The position numbers and the translations under genes were made by a program. From Kangiella sp. HZ709 (GTDB lineage Bacteria; Pseudomonadota; Gammaproteobacteria; Enterobacterales; Kangiellaceae): a DNA stretch of 64,000 nucleotides. The notes beneath the pieces are model-generated. The model was not told the origin of the DNA. It made no database searches and worked only from the letters and a program-made list of their open reading frames with translations. This document shows, piece after piece, positions 27,199-35,934 of the stretch; the first letter of the stretch is position 1; every line of letters starts with the position of its first letter. The DNA is taken from positions 372,001-436,000 of the forward strand of contig NZ_WKJC01000001.1 in the NCBI RefSeq assembly GCF_009674675.1, written 5' to 3'.

Positions 27199-28170
27199 AT
27201 GAAAAAGCTAAGCTTATTACTTGTATCAAGTATGTTAATGTCATGTGCTGCTGCAGAAGAAGAGCAGCAGCCGGTGTGGGATGGAAACAAAGTCGTTTTA
27301 AAATCTGAAAAATTGGCTGATGGGGTGTTTGCTTTTTATCCTTCTATGGCTAAAGAAAAAGAGCAAAAGGGCATACCTGTAGCAACCAGTGGGGGCTTCA
27401 TTGTAGGCACTGACGGCGTTTTAGTAATCGATACGATGTTGAATAAGAGATTAAATATGCAGGTTCAACAAATGATCAAAGAAGAAGCTAATATGCCCAT
27501 AGATTATGCTGTAAATACTAGCTTTCACGGAGATCACTCATATGGAAATATGTATTTGCCTGAAACTACAAAAATTATTCAACACGAAACCGCAAAAAAC
27601 TATATAGACCATCATTTCAAAGCAGACACAGAGTTTATGATTCAAAACTTTGGTAAAGGTCGTGGTATTGAGGAAATAAAGCCTGTAACAGGTGACCTGC
27701 TCATTTCTAAAGGTGGAAAGCTTACTTTAGACCTCGGGAACAAGAAAGTTCAAATTATAGATTTTGGATTTGCTCAAACAGGCGGTGATTTATTCATATG
27801 GGAGCCTGAATCGAAAGTCATTTGGACCGGTAATCCTATTATTACTGTAAAACCATCTTTACCTTGGTTGCTTGATGGTCATTTAGTAGAAACGCTGAAT
27901 ACATTGGAGAAGCTTTATGAATTTCTTCCATCTGATGCACGTATTGTACCTGGCCATGGAACAGTCATGGGCAAAGAGGATTTGGTTTGGCATATTGATT
28001 ATTTAAAGGCTGTTAAAAACCAAGTACAAAAAGCTATTGATGAAGGATTAACTCTAGAAGAAACAGTAGCAAAAGTTACACTGCCTGAGTTTAAAGGCTA
28101 TGCACTATATGGCTGGGTTCATCCGGGCCTTAATGTTCCTGCGGCTTATAAAGATTTAAGTAAAAAATAA
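27199..28170 (+). CDS. MBL-fold metallo-hydrolase lipoprotein
   Basis: 323 residues. A signal with lipobox-like LMSC precedes the metallo-beta-lactamase fold. The metal motif reads NTSFHGDHSYGN, where the first His of HxHxDH is Ser; the later ligands are plausible in VIWTGNP (in place of Asp) and VPGHGTVMGKED. It resembles quinoprotein relay or SoxH-like periplasmic MBL proteins. A strong TAGGAGAG ribosome site precedes the ATG. It probably acts in the periplasm or at a membrane surface, but the substrate is unknown and the altered first ligand makes dinuclear zinc binding uncertain. Confidence 0.82.
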   Translation: MKKLSLLLVSSMLMSCAAAEEEQQPVWDGNKVVLKSEKLADGVFAFYPSMAKEKEQKGIPVATSGGFIVGTDGVLVIDTMLNKRLNMQVQQMIKEEANMPIDYAVNTSFHGDHSYGNMYLPETTKIIQHETAKNYIDHHFKADTEFMIQNFGKGRGIEEIKPVTGDLLISKGGKLTLDLGNKKVQIIDFGFAQTGGDLFIWEPESKVIWTGNPIITVKPSLPWLLDGHLVETLNTLEKLYEFLPSDARIVPGHGTVMGKEDLVWHIDYLKAVKNQVQKAIDEGLTLEETVAKVTLPEFKGYALYGWVHPGLNVPAAYKDLSKK

Positions 28171-28214
28171 GCATAATTACTCCTTGCCAAGGAAGGCGCT
28201 TAAATATCAATATT

Positions 28215-29072
28215 ATGAATATCACAATAAATAGTAAACATTACCCAATCTCTATTACTGACGGTGCTGGAGTAAAGATAAATCGCTTATTCCCTGTGCC
28301 AGAATTAGACTATATAGATCCTTTTTTGTTATTTGATCACTTTGGTTCAGAAAATCCTAAAGATTATATTTCAGGGTTTCCTATGCATCCTCATAGAGGC
28401 ATTGAAACGGTAACTTATATGCTTGAAGGTGTTGTTAAACATCACGACTCAAACGGTCATCAAGGCGTTATCAAAAAGGGCGGTGTTCAATGGATGAGTG
28501 CTGGTCAAGGTATCATGCATGAAGAAATGCCACAAATATCCGATGGTAAATTAAGTGGTTTACAGCTTTGGATTAACTTGCCTGCAAAACTTAAAATGAA
28601 GTCTCCTGAATATCAAGAGTTTTCCGCAGAAGAAGTCACAAGCTATAAAATTAAAAACCACCATGTAAATTTAATTTCAGGGAATTTAAATGGTAAGCAA
28701 GGGCGAGTTACTAGTATTAGTATGAGTCCAGTATATGCAGATATTCAAATGGAATCAGGTGAACTATCCTTAGATATGAATGAGGAATACAACTCTTTTA
28801 TTTACCTTTTAGAAGGTAGCTTAGAAGTTTTAAGCGATAATGCCAATAGCATTGATAACATTGGACCTATGCTTCTCACATTAACTAAAGGTAGAAAGTT
28901 AGTTTTACGAAGTAAAAAAGGTGCTCGATTCATCTTGGCTTCTGCACAACCAATCAGCGAACCTGTAGCTAGATGGGGGCCTTTTGTAATGAATACTCAA
29001 GAAGAAATTCAGCAAACTTTACAGGAAATAATAGAAGGAAATTTCCCACCTGTAATACAAGCACAGGAATAA
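28215..29072 (+). CDS. Pirin family protein
   Basis: 285 residues, the usual length. The N-terminal cupin carries the metal ligands in MHPHRGIETVTYMLEG and GQGIMHEEMP. The C-terminal cupin follows, with the usual VARWGPFVMNT near the end. Bacterial pirins such as YhhW have quercetin 2,3-dioxygenase activity; others act as redox sensors. Position between the MBL and CDGSH genes supports a role in aromatic or quinone metabolism or redox stress. The following gene starts 3 bp after its stop. Confidence 0.93.
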   Translation: MNITINSKHYPISITDGAGVKINRLFPVPELDYIDPFLLFDHFGSENPKDYISGFPMHPHRGIETVTYMLEGVVKHHDSNGHQGVIKKGGVQWMSAGQGIMHEEMPQISDGKLSGLQLWINLPAKLKMKSPEYQEFSAEEVTSYKIKNHHVNLISGNLNGKQGRVTSISMSPVYADIQMESGELSLDMNEEYNSFIYLLEGSLEVLSDNANSIDNIGPMLLTLTKGRKLVLRSKKGARFILASAQPISEPVARWGPFVMNTQEEIQQTLQEIIEGNFPPVIQAQE

Positions 29073-29074
29073 TT

Positions 29075-29704
29075 ATGAGCAAAGAAAAGCATGAAACTGC
29101 GGAAGGAATACTTTATTTTGATTCTAAAAAGTGTATCCATTCAAGAAATTGTGTTTTGAAAAGGCCTGACGTATTTGTGCCGAATATTGAAGGTGAGTGG
29201 ATACACCCTGAGAATGCCAATCGATCAGAATTAATCACTTTATCAGAAAACTGTCCTTCAGGTGCTATTGAATTCCACCCATATGATTCTAAACCATCGT
29301 ATCCTCTTGTTAACACACTCCATATCCGAGAGAACGGTTCATACGCTATTAAGGCAAACATCAATATAGACGGAGAAAGCGAGCAGAGGCTTACATTATG
29401 TCGCTGCGGAGCTTCCAAAAGCAAACCTTTATGTGATGGCTCCCACAGTAAAGTTGGCTTCTTGGCTACAGGTGAGCCGAAGAAAAAAGGGTCTGAGCCA
29501 TTAAATAATAGAAATGGCGAAGTACACGTAGAACCTCAAAAAAATGGCCCACTAAAATTAGATGGTAATTTAGAGATTTGTAGTGGCACTGGCAGAACTG
29601 TTAATCGAGTTGATCAAATTTTTCTATGTCGATGTGGCGCCTCTAAGAACAAGCCTTATTGTGATGGTAGCCACGTGGCTATTAACTTCCTTTCAGATGA
29701 ATAA
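29075..29704 (+). CDS. Divergent ferredoxin (Fer4_19) fused to two CDGSH iron-sulfur domains
   Basis: 209 residues from the ATG at 29075; the open frame upstream overlaps pirin and is a shadow. The first 65 residues (KKCIHSRNCVLKRPDVF, then NCPSGAIEFH) match the divergent mono-cluster 4Fe-4S family. Two CDGSH zinc-finger-like motifs follow: CRCGASKSKPLCDGSH (about residue 110) and CRCGASKNKPYCDGSH (about residue 190). CDGSH motifs bind a 2Fe-2S cluster with three Cys and one His. It is likely a cytoplasmic electron carrier or cluster-transfer protein. Two similar proteins lie downstream in the same cluster. Confidence 0.9.
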   Translation: MSKEKHETAEGILYFDSKKCIHSRNCVLKRPDVFVPNIEGEWIHPENANRSELITLSENCPSGAIEFHPYDSKPSYPLVNTLHIRENGSYAIKANINIDGESEQRLTLCRCGASKSKPLCDGSHSKVGFLATGEPKKKGSEPLNNRNGEVHVEPQKNGPLKLDGNLEICSGTGRTVNRVDQIFLCRCGASKNKPYCDGSHVAINFLSDE

Positions 29705-31121
29705 AATTGCAGATATGAGCAGGAACATTATTTTCATTCTGACTTCTATGTTTTTTTTCTTATCTTCAACAATGTCTTTAGGAGAAGAAAAAGAAAGTAA
29801 GCAGGAATCAAGTTTCAAGTTATTACGAAGTGATGAAAGCTATTCTTATTTGGCAAATCAAAATGAGCTTTCGGATTGGGAAACATTCAAGTACATACCA
29901 CTAAACAAAGCAAATGATATAGTTCTTACTTTAGGAGGCGAGTTTCGCCCACGATTTGAATTGTTTAATAATCGGCTATGGGACAAAGAACGGGACCAAA
30001 ATTATTATTCTCATCGTTTAGCGTTACATTCAAACATACAATTCGGAGAGAAGGTCAGATTTTTTTCTGAGTTATATCATGGCTTTGTAGATGAGGAAGA
30101 AGAATTCGCTGAGTCGGACAAGGTAGATTTGCATCAAGGTTTTATAGAGTATCAAATACTAAATGATGGAGTAGGTTGGAAATATACATTAGGTCGTCAA
30201 GAATTAGCCTTGGGAGCGGCGCGGTTAGTTGGAATACGAGAAGGACCTAATATTAGAAGAAGCTTTGACATGATTAAAGTACAACGTGTAGGCAATCTAA
30301 ATCTCCAGTTCTTCTTAGGTAAAGAAGTTATTCCAAGTTTCGACGCTTTTGATAATGGGTCTAACTTTTTTGGGGAAAATAATAGAAATAACCCAACATT
30401 ATGGGGCATATATTCAAAGTTTAAAATCAAAGGAGATGTGGGAAGTAATGAATTATACCTTTTAGGATTTGACGTGGACTCAGCTAGTTATAATGACATA
30501 ACTGATGAGGAAAGACGCTATACCTTGGGCTTAAGAAGGTTTGGAACCATTGGGGAGGGTTTTCAATACAACACTGAATTAATGTATCAATTTGGAGATG
30601 TAGGCCCTAATGATATCGAAGCATTCAATATCGAAACTGATTGGCATTATCATTTTAGACGTTATCCAATGAAGCCTAGTTTAGGCCTAAAATTAGAATG
30701 GTCTACTGGTGACAACAAAGTTAATGATGGCGAGATAAACACCTTTAACCCCATGTTTGTTAATCCTAATTATTACGGTATTTCGGAAGTGATTACTCCA
30801 GCAAACATTATTTCTATTCACCCGTCGCTTACTTTGCACCCAACTAATAAAGTTCAGCTATATTTTGAGTGGGCAGTATTTAAGAGAGAATCGAATAATG
30901 ATGGTTTATATAGAGTCACAAGGTTTATATCAAGGGATGCAAACCTAGGTGACTCAAATTCTATAGGGGAGCAGTTTGGAACTAAAGTAAAGTATGAAAT
31001 AAATAATCACTGGTCTTTTGATATTGACATTAGTTACTTTAAAGCCGGTCGTTTTTTAAAGCAATCGGGAGATAGTGAGAATATCCTTCACGTATCTTCA
31101 CAATTTAAATTTATATTTTGA
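29697..31121 (+). CDS. Alginate-export-type outer-membrane porin
   Basis: About 474 residues from the ATG at 29697, which overlaps the previous stop by 8 bp; a second Met at 29715 is possible. A signal peptide (IIFILTSMFFFLSSTMS) precedes a beta-barrel of the AlgE/alginate_exp family, visible as LGGEFRPRFELFNN, YTLGRQELALGAARLVG, EGPNIRRSFDMIKV and a C-terminal aromatic strand SSQFKFIF. Related porins pass anionic or aromatic solutes. Its place inside an iron-sulfur/redox cluster suggests that it exports or imports the compound processed there. Confidence 0.85.
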   Translation: MNKIADMSRNIIFILTSMFFFLSSTMSLGEEKESKQESSFKLLRSDESYSYLANQNELSDWETFKYIPLNKANDIVLTLGGEFRPRFELFNNRLWDKERDQNYYSHRLALHSNIQFGEKVRFFSELYHGFVDEEEEFAESDKVDLHQGFIEYQILNDGVGWKYTLGRQELALGAARLVGIREGPNIRRSFDMIKVQRVGNLNLQFFLGKEVIPSFDAFDNGSNFFGENNRNNPTLWGIYSKFKIKGDVGSNELYLLGFDVDSASYNDITDEERRYTLGLRRFGTIGEGFQYNTELMYQFGDVGPNDIEAFNIETDWHYHFRRYPMKPSLGLKLEWSTGDNKVNDGEINTFNPMFVNPNYYGISEVITPANIISIHPSLTLHPTNKVQLYFEWAVFKRESNNDGLYRVTRFISRDANLGDSNSIGEQFGTKVKYEINNHWSFDIDISYFKAGRFLKQSGDSENILHVSSQFKFIF

Positions 31122-31127
31122 GAGTTA

Positions 31128-31406
31128 ATGGAAGAGCACATTGAACACGATATAGAGCATAGCCGCTTCATAATGAACTCTGATGGCAAAGTGTTTTATT
31201 TAAACTATATTGCAAAGAATAATGTTGTAGAAATTACAGAAGTTATTATTCCTGAAGACGTAAGTTTCGATGAGATTTGTTCTAGTTTTATAGAGACTGT
31301 TCTTACATATTTCTCTGATGCACATAAAAAGGTAATACCAACATGCCCTTATGTTGCAGCTTATATACAAAGGCATTACTACTGGAAAATGATAACAGTG
31401 AATTAA
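31128..31406 (+). CDS. Small GNAT-type acetyltransferase (YjdJ/Acetyltransf_CG)
   Basis: 92 residues. Short GNAT of the COG2388 type: RFIMNSDGKVFYLNYIAKNN, ITEVIIPEDV near the middle, and CPYVAAYIQRH near the end, where the family keeps a conserved Cys-Pro-x-Val. This subfamily binds acetyl-CoA, but its acceptor is unknown. It begins 6 bp after the porin stop, and the stop is 21 bp before the next gene, so it is part of the same operon. Confidence 0.85.
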   Translation: MEEHIEHDIEHSRFIMNSDGKVFYLNYIAKNNVVEITEVIIPEDVSFDEICSSFIETVLTYFSDAHKKVIPTCPYVAAYIQRHYYWKMITVN

Positions 31407-31426
31407 AATTTTATATTGGAGTATTT

Positions 31427-31849
31427 ATGGGTAATGAAATCGTAAAAAAGTACAGTAATGGTGATTTAGACATTATTTGGAAGCCTGCTAAGTGCATTCA
31501 TGCAGGAGAATGTGTTAAGCGATTGCCAAGTGTTTACAACCCTGATCAGAAACCATGGATAAAACCTGAGAATGGGGCAAAACAAGACTTAATTGAACAA
31601 ATAGAAGCTTGTCCATCTGGAGCTCTTAGCTATCAACTTCAAAATGCAAAACCAAGCCATTTACTTAACGATAAACTGACTAATATCAATGTCATAGAAA
31701 ATGGTCCTTTGGTAATAATGGGCAATGTAAAAATTTCGCATAATGGGAATGCCGAAGTTGTTGATAAAGTTTCGTTATGCCGTTGTGGGTATTCGAACAA
31801 CAAGCCTTATTGTGATGGTTCGCACATTCATAAAGAGTTTAAAGGGTAA
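31427..31849 (+). CDS. Divergent ferredoxin (Fer4_19) with one CDGSH domain
   Basis: 140 residues from the ATG at 31427, preceded by GGAG; the longer frame from 31343 overlaps the GNAT gene and is rejected. AKCIHAGECVKRLPSVYN and EACPSGALSY match the same divergent 4Fe-4S domain as in the protein encoded at 29075. The C-terminus holds a single CRCGYSNNKPYCDGSH. It is a shorter paralogue of the upstream gene, so the cluster encodes two versions of one electron-transfer or cluster-carrier design. Cytoplasmic. Confidence 0.9.
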   Translation: MGNEIVKKYSNGDLDIIWKPAKCIHAGECVKRLPSVYNPDQKPWIKPENGAKQDLIEQIEACPSGALSYQLQNAKPSHLLNDKLTNINVIENGPLVIMGNVKISHNGNAEVVDKVSLCRCGYSNNKPYCDGSHIHKEFKG

Positions 31850-31862
31850 ATGGAGGAGTAAA

Positions 31863-33395
31863 ATGGATAAGCCAATAGTTTTTGATAATGCTCCAGCTAA
31901 AGTTTCTTTAACAAAAGACAAAGAGTACTACTTTTGTAGTTGCGGCCGTTCAAAATCTCAGCCATTTTGTGATGGTTCTCATGTATCAACTAACATTCAA
32001 CCCAAATCATTTAAAGCAGACGATAGTGGTGAAGCCTTTTTATGTCAGTGTAAACAAACAAAGACTCCCCCATACTGTGATGGTAGCCATACGAAAATCA
32101 AAGATTCTCAGATAGGGAAAGAGTTAAAGATAATTGATGCTGCAAGTAATACTGCGCCTCAAGCAGTTGCAACTAAAGAAGAGCCAACCGTTGCACTTAT
32201 ACATCAACTAGCAAAATCAGGTCTCGATGAAGTCGGCAAGCATGGGCCTATGGGGTCAATGGGTGTACCTAGAACTGAGCTTCCTAGTTGGGATGATATA
32301 CAACTACTACCAGCACAACTGGCTAAGAAACCTCTTTTGGACGATGCGTTTGTTTCAACATCTATCGTCATCGGTCCTAATGCTAAAAAACCTTTAGAGT
32401 TAAAAATACCTCTTTTAGTCTCTGATATGAGTTATGGAGCACTTTCTGAAGAAGCTAAGGTAGCTTTATCAAAGGGAGCGCAACTTGCCGGAACTGGCAT
32501 ATGCTCAGGTGAGGGAGGAATGCTTCCTGAAGAACAAGCCGAAAACTCACGTTACTTTTACGAATTAGCTTCTGCAAAGTTTGGATGGGATATAAATCTT
32601 ATGAAAAATGTGCAAGCCTTCCATTTCAAAGGTGGGCAAGGTGCAAAGACGGGGACTGGTGGACACTTACCTGGGGCTAAGGTAAAAGACAAAATCGCTG
32701 CGGTTCGAGGGTTACAGCCAGGCCAAGCTGCAATTTCGCCATCAACTTTTCAGGATTTAATAACGCCTAGAGACTTTAAAAAGCTAGCAGATGAAGTGAG
32801 AGAAATATCTGGAGGTATTCCTATCGGATTTAAGCTTTCAGCAAACCATATTGAGGAAGATATTGATTTTGCTCTTAAAGCTAGTGCGGATTATATCATC
32901 ATAGATGGAAGGGGTGGCGGGACAGGCGCAGCACCATTACTATTCAGGAATAATATATCCGTGCCTACTATTCCGGCTTTAGCTCGAGCAAGAAAACACT
33001 TGGATCTAAGAAAAAAGAAAGATGTCACGCTTATTGCCACAGGTGGTTTAAGAGTTGCAGAAGACTTTGTTAAAGCTATGGCATTAGGTGCAGATGCAAT
33101 AGCCGTTTCTAATTCTGCGATGCAAGCTATTGGTTGTGTCGCCGCTCGAATGTGTAATTCCAATAATTGCCCAACAGGGATAGCTACGCAAAAAGAACAT
33201 TTAAGAGCTTTATTAGATGTAGAAGAAGCTTCCCAAAAGCTAGCCAGATTCTTTTTTGCGTCAGTCGAACTTATGAAGGTTTTATCAAGAGCCTGCGGTC
33301 ACAACGATTTATCACAGTTTAGTACTTATGATTTAACTACATGGAAAAAAGAAATGACTGAACTTTCAGGAGTTAAATTCGGTGGGGTTCTTTAA
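31863..33395 (+). CDS. CDGSH-(x2)-glutamate synthase-like FMN enzyme fusion
   Basis: 510 residues from the ATG at 31863, with GGAGG 8 bases upstream; the frame before it overlaps the previous gene. Residues 20-80 contain CSCGRSKSQPFCDGSH and CQCKQTKTPPYCDGSH. The rest is the FMN-binding glutamate synthase domain (VSDMSYGALSEEAKVALSKG, KGGQGAKTGTGGHLPG, DGRGGGTGAAP, IATGGLRVAEDFVKAMALGA). A Cys-rich segment CVAARMCNSNNCPTGIATQ near the end matches the 3Fe-4S binding loop of GltB-type enzymes. No glutaminase domain is present. It may catalyse a glutamate-synthase-like or other flavin redox step fed by the CDGSH clusters. Confidence 0.9.
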   Translation: MDKPIVFDNAPAKVSLTKDKEYYFCSCGRSKSQPFCDGSHVSTNIQPKSFKADDSGEAFLCQCKQTKTPPYCDGSHTKIKDSQIGKELKIIDAASNTAPQAVATKEEPTVALIHQLAKSGLDEVGKHGPMGSMGVPRTELPSWDDIQLLPAQLAKKPLLDDAFVSTSIVIGPNAKKPLELKIPLLVSDMSYGALSEEAKVALSKGAQLAGTGICSGEGGMLPEEQAENSRYFYELASAKFGWDINLMKNVQAFHFKGGQGAKTGTGGHLPGAKVKDKIAAVRGLQPGQAAISPSTFQDLITPRDFKKLADEVREISGGIPIGFKLSANHIEEDIDFALKASADYIIIDGRGGGTGAAPLLFRNNISVPTIPALARARKHLDLRKKKDVTLIATGGLRVAEDFVKAMALGADAIAVSNSAMQAIGCVAARMCNSNNCPTGIATQKEHLRALLDVEEASQKLARFFFASVELMKVLSRACGHNDLSQFSTYDLTTWKKEMTELSGVKFGGVL

Positions 33396-33418
33396 TTAGT
33401 CTATAGAAGAGGATTTAT

Positions 33419-33786
33419 ATGATTTTTGCACGATTGGGTTCGGCTTTTTATCTGCTTTGGGGCATTTTGCATATATTTGCTGCATATCAAGTATATTCAT
33501 TAGCCTCTAGCATTGAATATAACCTGACTCAGGGGCGAGTCTACCAATATGCTTTTTATTTATTTTTGCTATAACCAGCATTTATATCGCTCTTAAATAC
33601 AATTGGAAAAATAGCAAAGAAGGTTTCTATTATAATTCCATAATCGTTACCGCGGCTGATATCGGGTTTATTGCCTTCCTTCTGTTATCTGGACACATAC
33701 CATTACTTGCGGGCTTATTAGGTCCATTAACATGGTTGTTAGCGTTAACATTTTCATTTTTGGGCATAAGATCTAATAACACTTAG
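33419..33786 (+). pseudogene. Small multi-TM membrane protein, interrupted by a frameshift
   Basis: The ATG at 33419, after GAGGA, opens MIFARLGSAFYLLWGILHIF and runs to a stop at about 33572. The -1 frame continues without gap as FAITSIYIALKYNWKNSKEG, a third and fourth hydrophobic segment, and ends at TAG 33784-33786. The two halves together make a coherent protein of about 122 residues with four membrane helices, so one base appears to be missing near the T-rich stretch 33550-33572. It is either a recent pseudogene or a sequencing or assembly error. It sits between the CDGSH enzyme and the Kef-type antiporter; its function is unknown. Confidence 0.75.
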
Positions 33787-33827
33787 AGATTGCCATATAT
33801 TTAATATAACAACCAAATAGAGAGTTT

Positions 33828-35612
33828 ATGAATATTCAATTTAATCACTTAGAAATATTGTTTTTGCAAGCCCTAATGCTTGTTGTTGCTGCTTGTGCTT
33901 TCGTACCTTTATTTAAAAAGCTGGGCTTAGGATCAATCTTGGGTTTTCTTTTCTCAGGGGTGTTTGTGAATATTATTTTTTCTGGACAATTTTCCGAACA
34001 TCCAGAAGAGCTATTACACTTTTCAGAATTTGGAGTTGTACTTTTTTTGTTTGTAATTGGTTTAGAGCTTAAGCCAGCCGCACTATGGCAGATGAAGCAT
34101 GATATTTTTGGGCTAGGTCTAGCTCAAGTTATAGGATGTACATTAGCTACTGTAGGGGTATGCATCCTTTTAGGATTTAGTTTAAATGTATCAATCGTGT
34201 TAGGGCTTGGCATGGCTTTATCCTCAACAGCAATAGTCATGAGCAATTTAAATGAGCAGGGGCTCAGACATAGTAAGCACGGTAAAAAAATGTTTAGCAT
34301 ATTGCTATTCCAAGACTTAGCTATTGTCCCTGCACTATTAATCGTAACGGTATTATCTCCTAGTGAACAAGAGCTCTCCACTTCACAAAGCTTTATCAAT
34401 ATTGGCATTGCCATTCTTGCTATCGGGATTTTGATTTTTATAGGGAAGTATTTATTGAATCCTATCTTTAACATTCTCGCGAAAACAAAAACGCAAGAAA
34501 TAATGACTGCTAGTGCATTAGGAGTTGTTATCTTTGCGGCCTTGCTAATGGATATAGCTGGTATGTCCTATGCAATGGGAGCTTTTCTTGCTGGCGTGAT
34601 GTTAGCTGAATCAGAGTTTAGACATGAAGTAGAAGCCAATATCGAGCCCTTTAGGGGATTGTTTTTAGGTCTGTTTTTTGTTGCAGTAGGTTTATCCATA
34701 GATTTAGAAGTAGTTCTTGAGCAGTGGATGATTATAATAGTTTCTGCTCCGCTAGTTATGCTCTTCAAAACTGCAGTAATTTATATTATCGCAAGGCTAT
34801 TTAAAAATAACCACTCCGATGCGAATAAAATTTCATTTGGCTTATCACAATTAGGTGAGTTTGGGTTTGTTTTATTTGGAGCAGCAGCTGCTCAAAAGAT
34901 CTTTTCTTCAACTGACGCCTCTTTATTTATAGCCATTGTTTCTGTAACCATGGCAATAGCCCCTCTACTAGAAAGAGTAGCGGTGTTATTTGAAAAAAGA
35001 GAAAACTCAATTGCTTCAGAAGAGCAGAGTGCTGATGGCATAGAAGGTAATATTTTAATTATTGGGTTTGGTCGCTTTGGACAAATTGTAAGTCAACCAT
35101 TATTTTCCAATGGATACAACATAGCAATATTAGATAATGACCCTGAAAAAGTAAAAGAGGCAAGAACTTTTGGGTTTGAGGTTCATTATGGTGACGGAGC
35201 TAGAAGGGATATTTTACGAGTAGCAGAAATAAATAAATATGAAGCTGTTGTAGTGTGCACAGACAAGCCTAAGATTACCAATCAAATTATAACAACAATT
35301 CAAAATGAAAGTGCCACTGCTAAAATTTTCGTTAGATCTTTTGACCGAAATCACTCTATTGATCTATACAGCAAGCACATATCTTACTCGGTTCGAGAAA
35401 CATTTGAGTCGGCTCTAGAGTTAAGTAAACAAGCACTTCTTAAATTAGGAAACTCAAGCGAGGCAGTCAAAAAGCATATTGAGGATATCCGTAAAAGAGA
35501 TTTAGAAAGATTAAAAGAACAAGTGGAGGGCGATTCCTACTCAGGAATGCATCAACTGCATAAATCAGCGGCTCCGACGAGCAAGTTAGAACTAAACAAC
35601 CAAGATAAGTAA
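33828..35612 (+). CDS. CPA2 monovalent cation/proton antiporter, KefB/KefC-like
   Basis: 594 residues. About twelve membrane helices of the Na+/H+ exchanger fold occupy the first 390 residues (FGVVLFLFVIGLELKP, ALSSTAIVMSNL, SYAMGAFLAGVMLAESEFRH). A TrkA-N/RCK domain follows (NILIIGFGRFGQIVSQPLF, VHYGDGARRDILRVAE), then a Lys/Glu-rich tail. Kef systems in E. coli are K+/H+ antiporters opened by glutathione adducts of electrophiles, which acidifies and protects the cell. Placement after a GST, pirin and CDGSH cluster fits this role. No KefF/KefG-type subunit is present. Confidence 0.92.
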   Translation: MNIQFNHLEILFLQALMLVVAACAFVPLFKKLGLGSILGFLFSGVFVNIIFSGQFSEHPEELLHFSEFGVVLFLFVIGLELKPAALWQMKHDIFGLGLAQVIGCTLATVGVCILLGFSLNVSIVLGLGMALSSTAIVMSNLNEQGLRHSKHGKKMFSILLFQDLAIVPALLIVTVLSPSEQELSTSQSFINIGIAILAIGILIFIGKYLLNPIFNILAKTKTQEIMTASALGVVIFAALLMDIAGMSYAMGAFLAGVMLAESEFRHEVEANIEPFRGLFLGLFFVAVGLSIDLEVVLEQWMIIIVSAPLVMLFKTAVIYIIARLFKNNHSDANKISFGLSQLGEFGFVLFGAAAAQKIFSSTDASLFIAIVSVTMAIAPLLERVAVLFEKRENSIASEEQSADGIEGNILIIGFGRFGQIVSQPLFSNGYNIAILDNDPEKVKEARTFGFEVHYGDGARRDILRVAEINKYEAVVVCTDKPKITNQIITTIQNESATAKIFVRSFDRNHSIDLYSKHISYSVRETFESALELSKQALLKLGNSSEAVKKHIEDIRKRDLERLKEQVEGDSYSGMHQLHKSAAPTSKLELNNQDK

Positions 35613-35934
35613 TTATTAACAGCAAATTTATTCAAAGTCACAAAAAAATAACCGCGGGTTACTTTTTGGTTATATTTTTTCTAGAAAACTTTTTTATAAA
35701 TTTATCTGATTTTGAGAACTGGATTACAACAATGGAGCTTGATAGTCGCTCGGCTTTGCTGGGGATCCCTTACAGTTAAAAAATCTGTACTGTTTATAAT
35801 TATTATAATTTTTTACCATTTACTTATATTTTGGTGCATTTTATAACCTACTGATTTATTAGCTTATATATTGCTATTCTATTGATATAGGAGTATTTTA
35901 TTAGTTCAGAAATGCTACATTTACTAGGAGGGTA
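35613..35934. other. 322-bp AT-rich gap at left edge of the recombinase cassette
   Basis: No gene is seen. A weak hairpin (TAACC-GCG-GGTTA, about 35650-35662) followed by CTTTTTGG could terminate the antiporter transcript. ACTGATTTATTA at 35850-35861 is repeated exactly at 39081-39092, beyond the HNH gene, on the other side of the cassette. The last 40 bases hold an AGGAGGG ribosome site for the recombinase. Confidence 0.4.
35850..35861 (+). repeat. 12-bp direct repeat flanking the cassette, left copy
   Basis: ACTGATTTATTA, identical to 39081-39092. The two copies bracket recombinase, FRG and HNH genes (3.2 kb). In sequence this AT-rich a 12-bp match between two short gaps may still be chance. 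Confidence 0.4.

Noticed and set aside
28181-28193. Palindrome TCCTTG-C-CAAGGA before the pirin gene
   Set aside because: Too short for a terminator, with no T-run; it could be an operator, but a single copy gives no support.
28973-29074. N-terminal extension of the first ferredoxin-CDGSH protein
   Set aside because: The extra residues overlap pirin in another frame and are not Fer4_19-like. The ATG at 29075, 3 bp after the pirin stop, is the sensible start.
31743-31862. N-terminal extension of the CDGSH-glutamate synthase fusion
   Set aside because: It overlaps the previous CDGSH gene in another frame. A strong GGAGG before the ATG at 31863 fixes the start.
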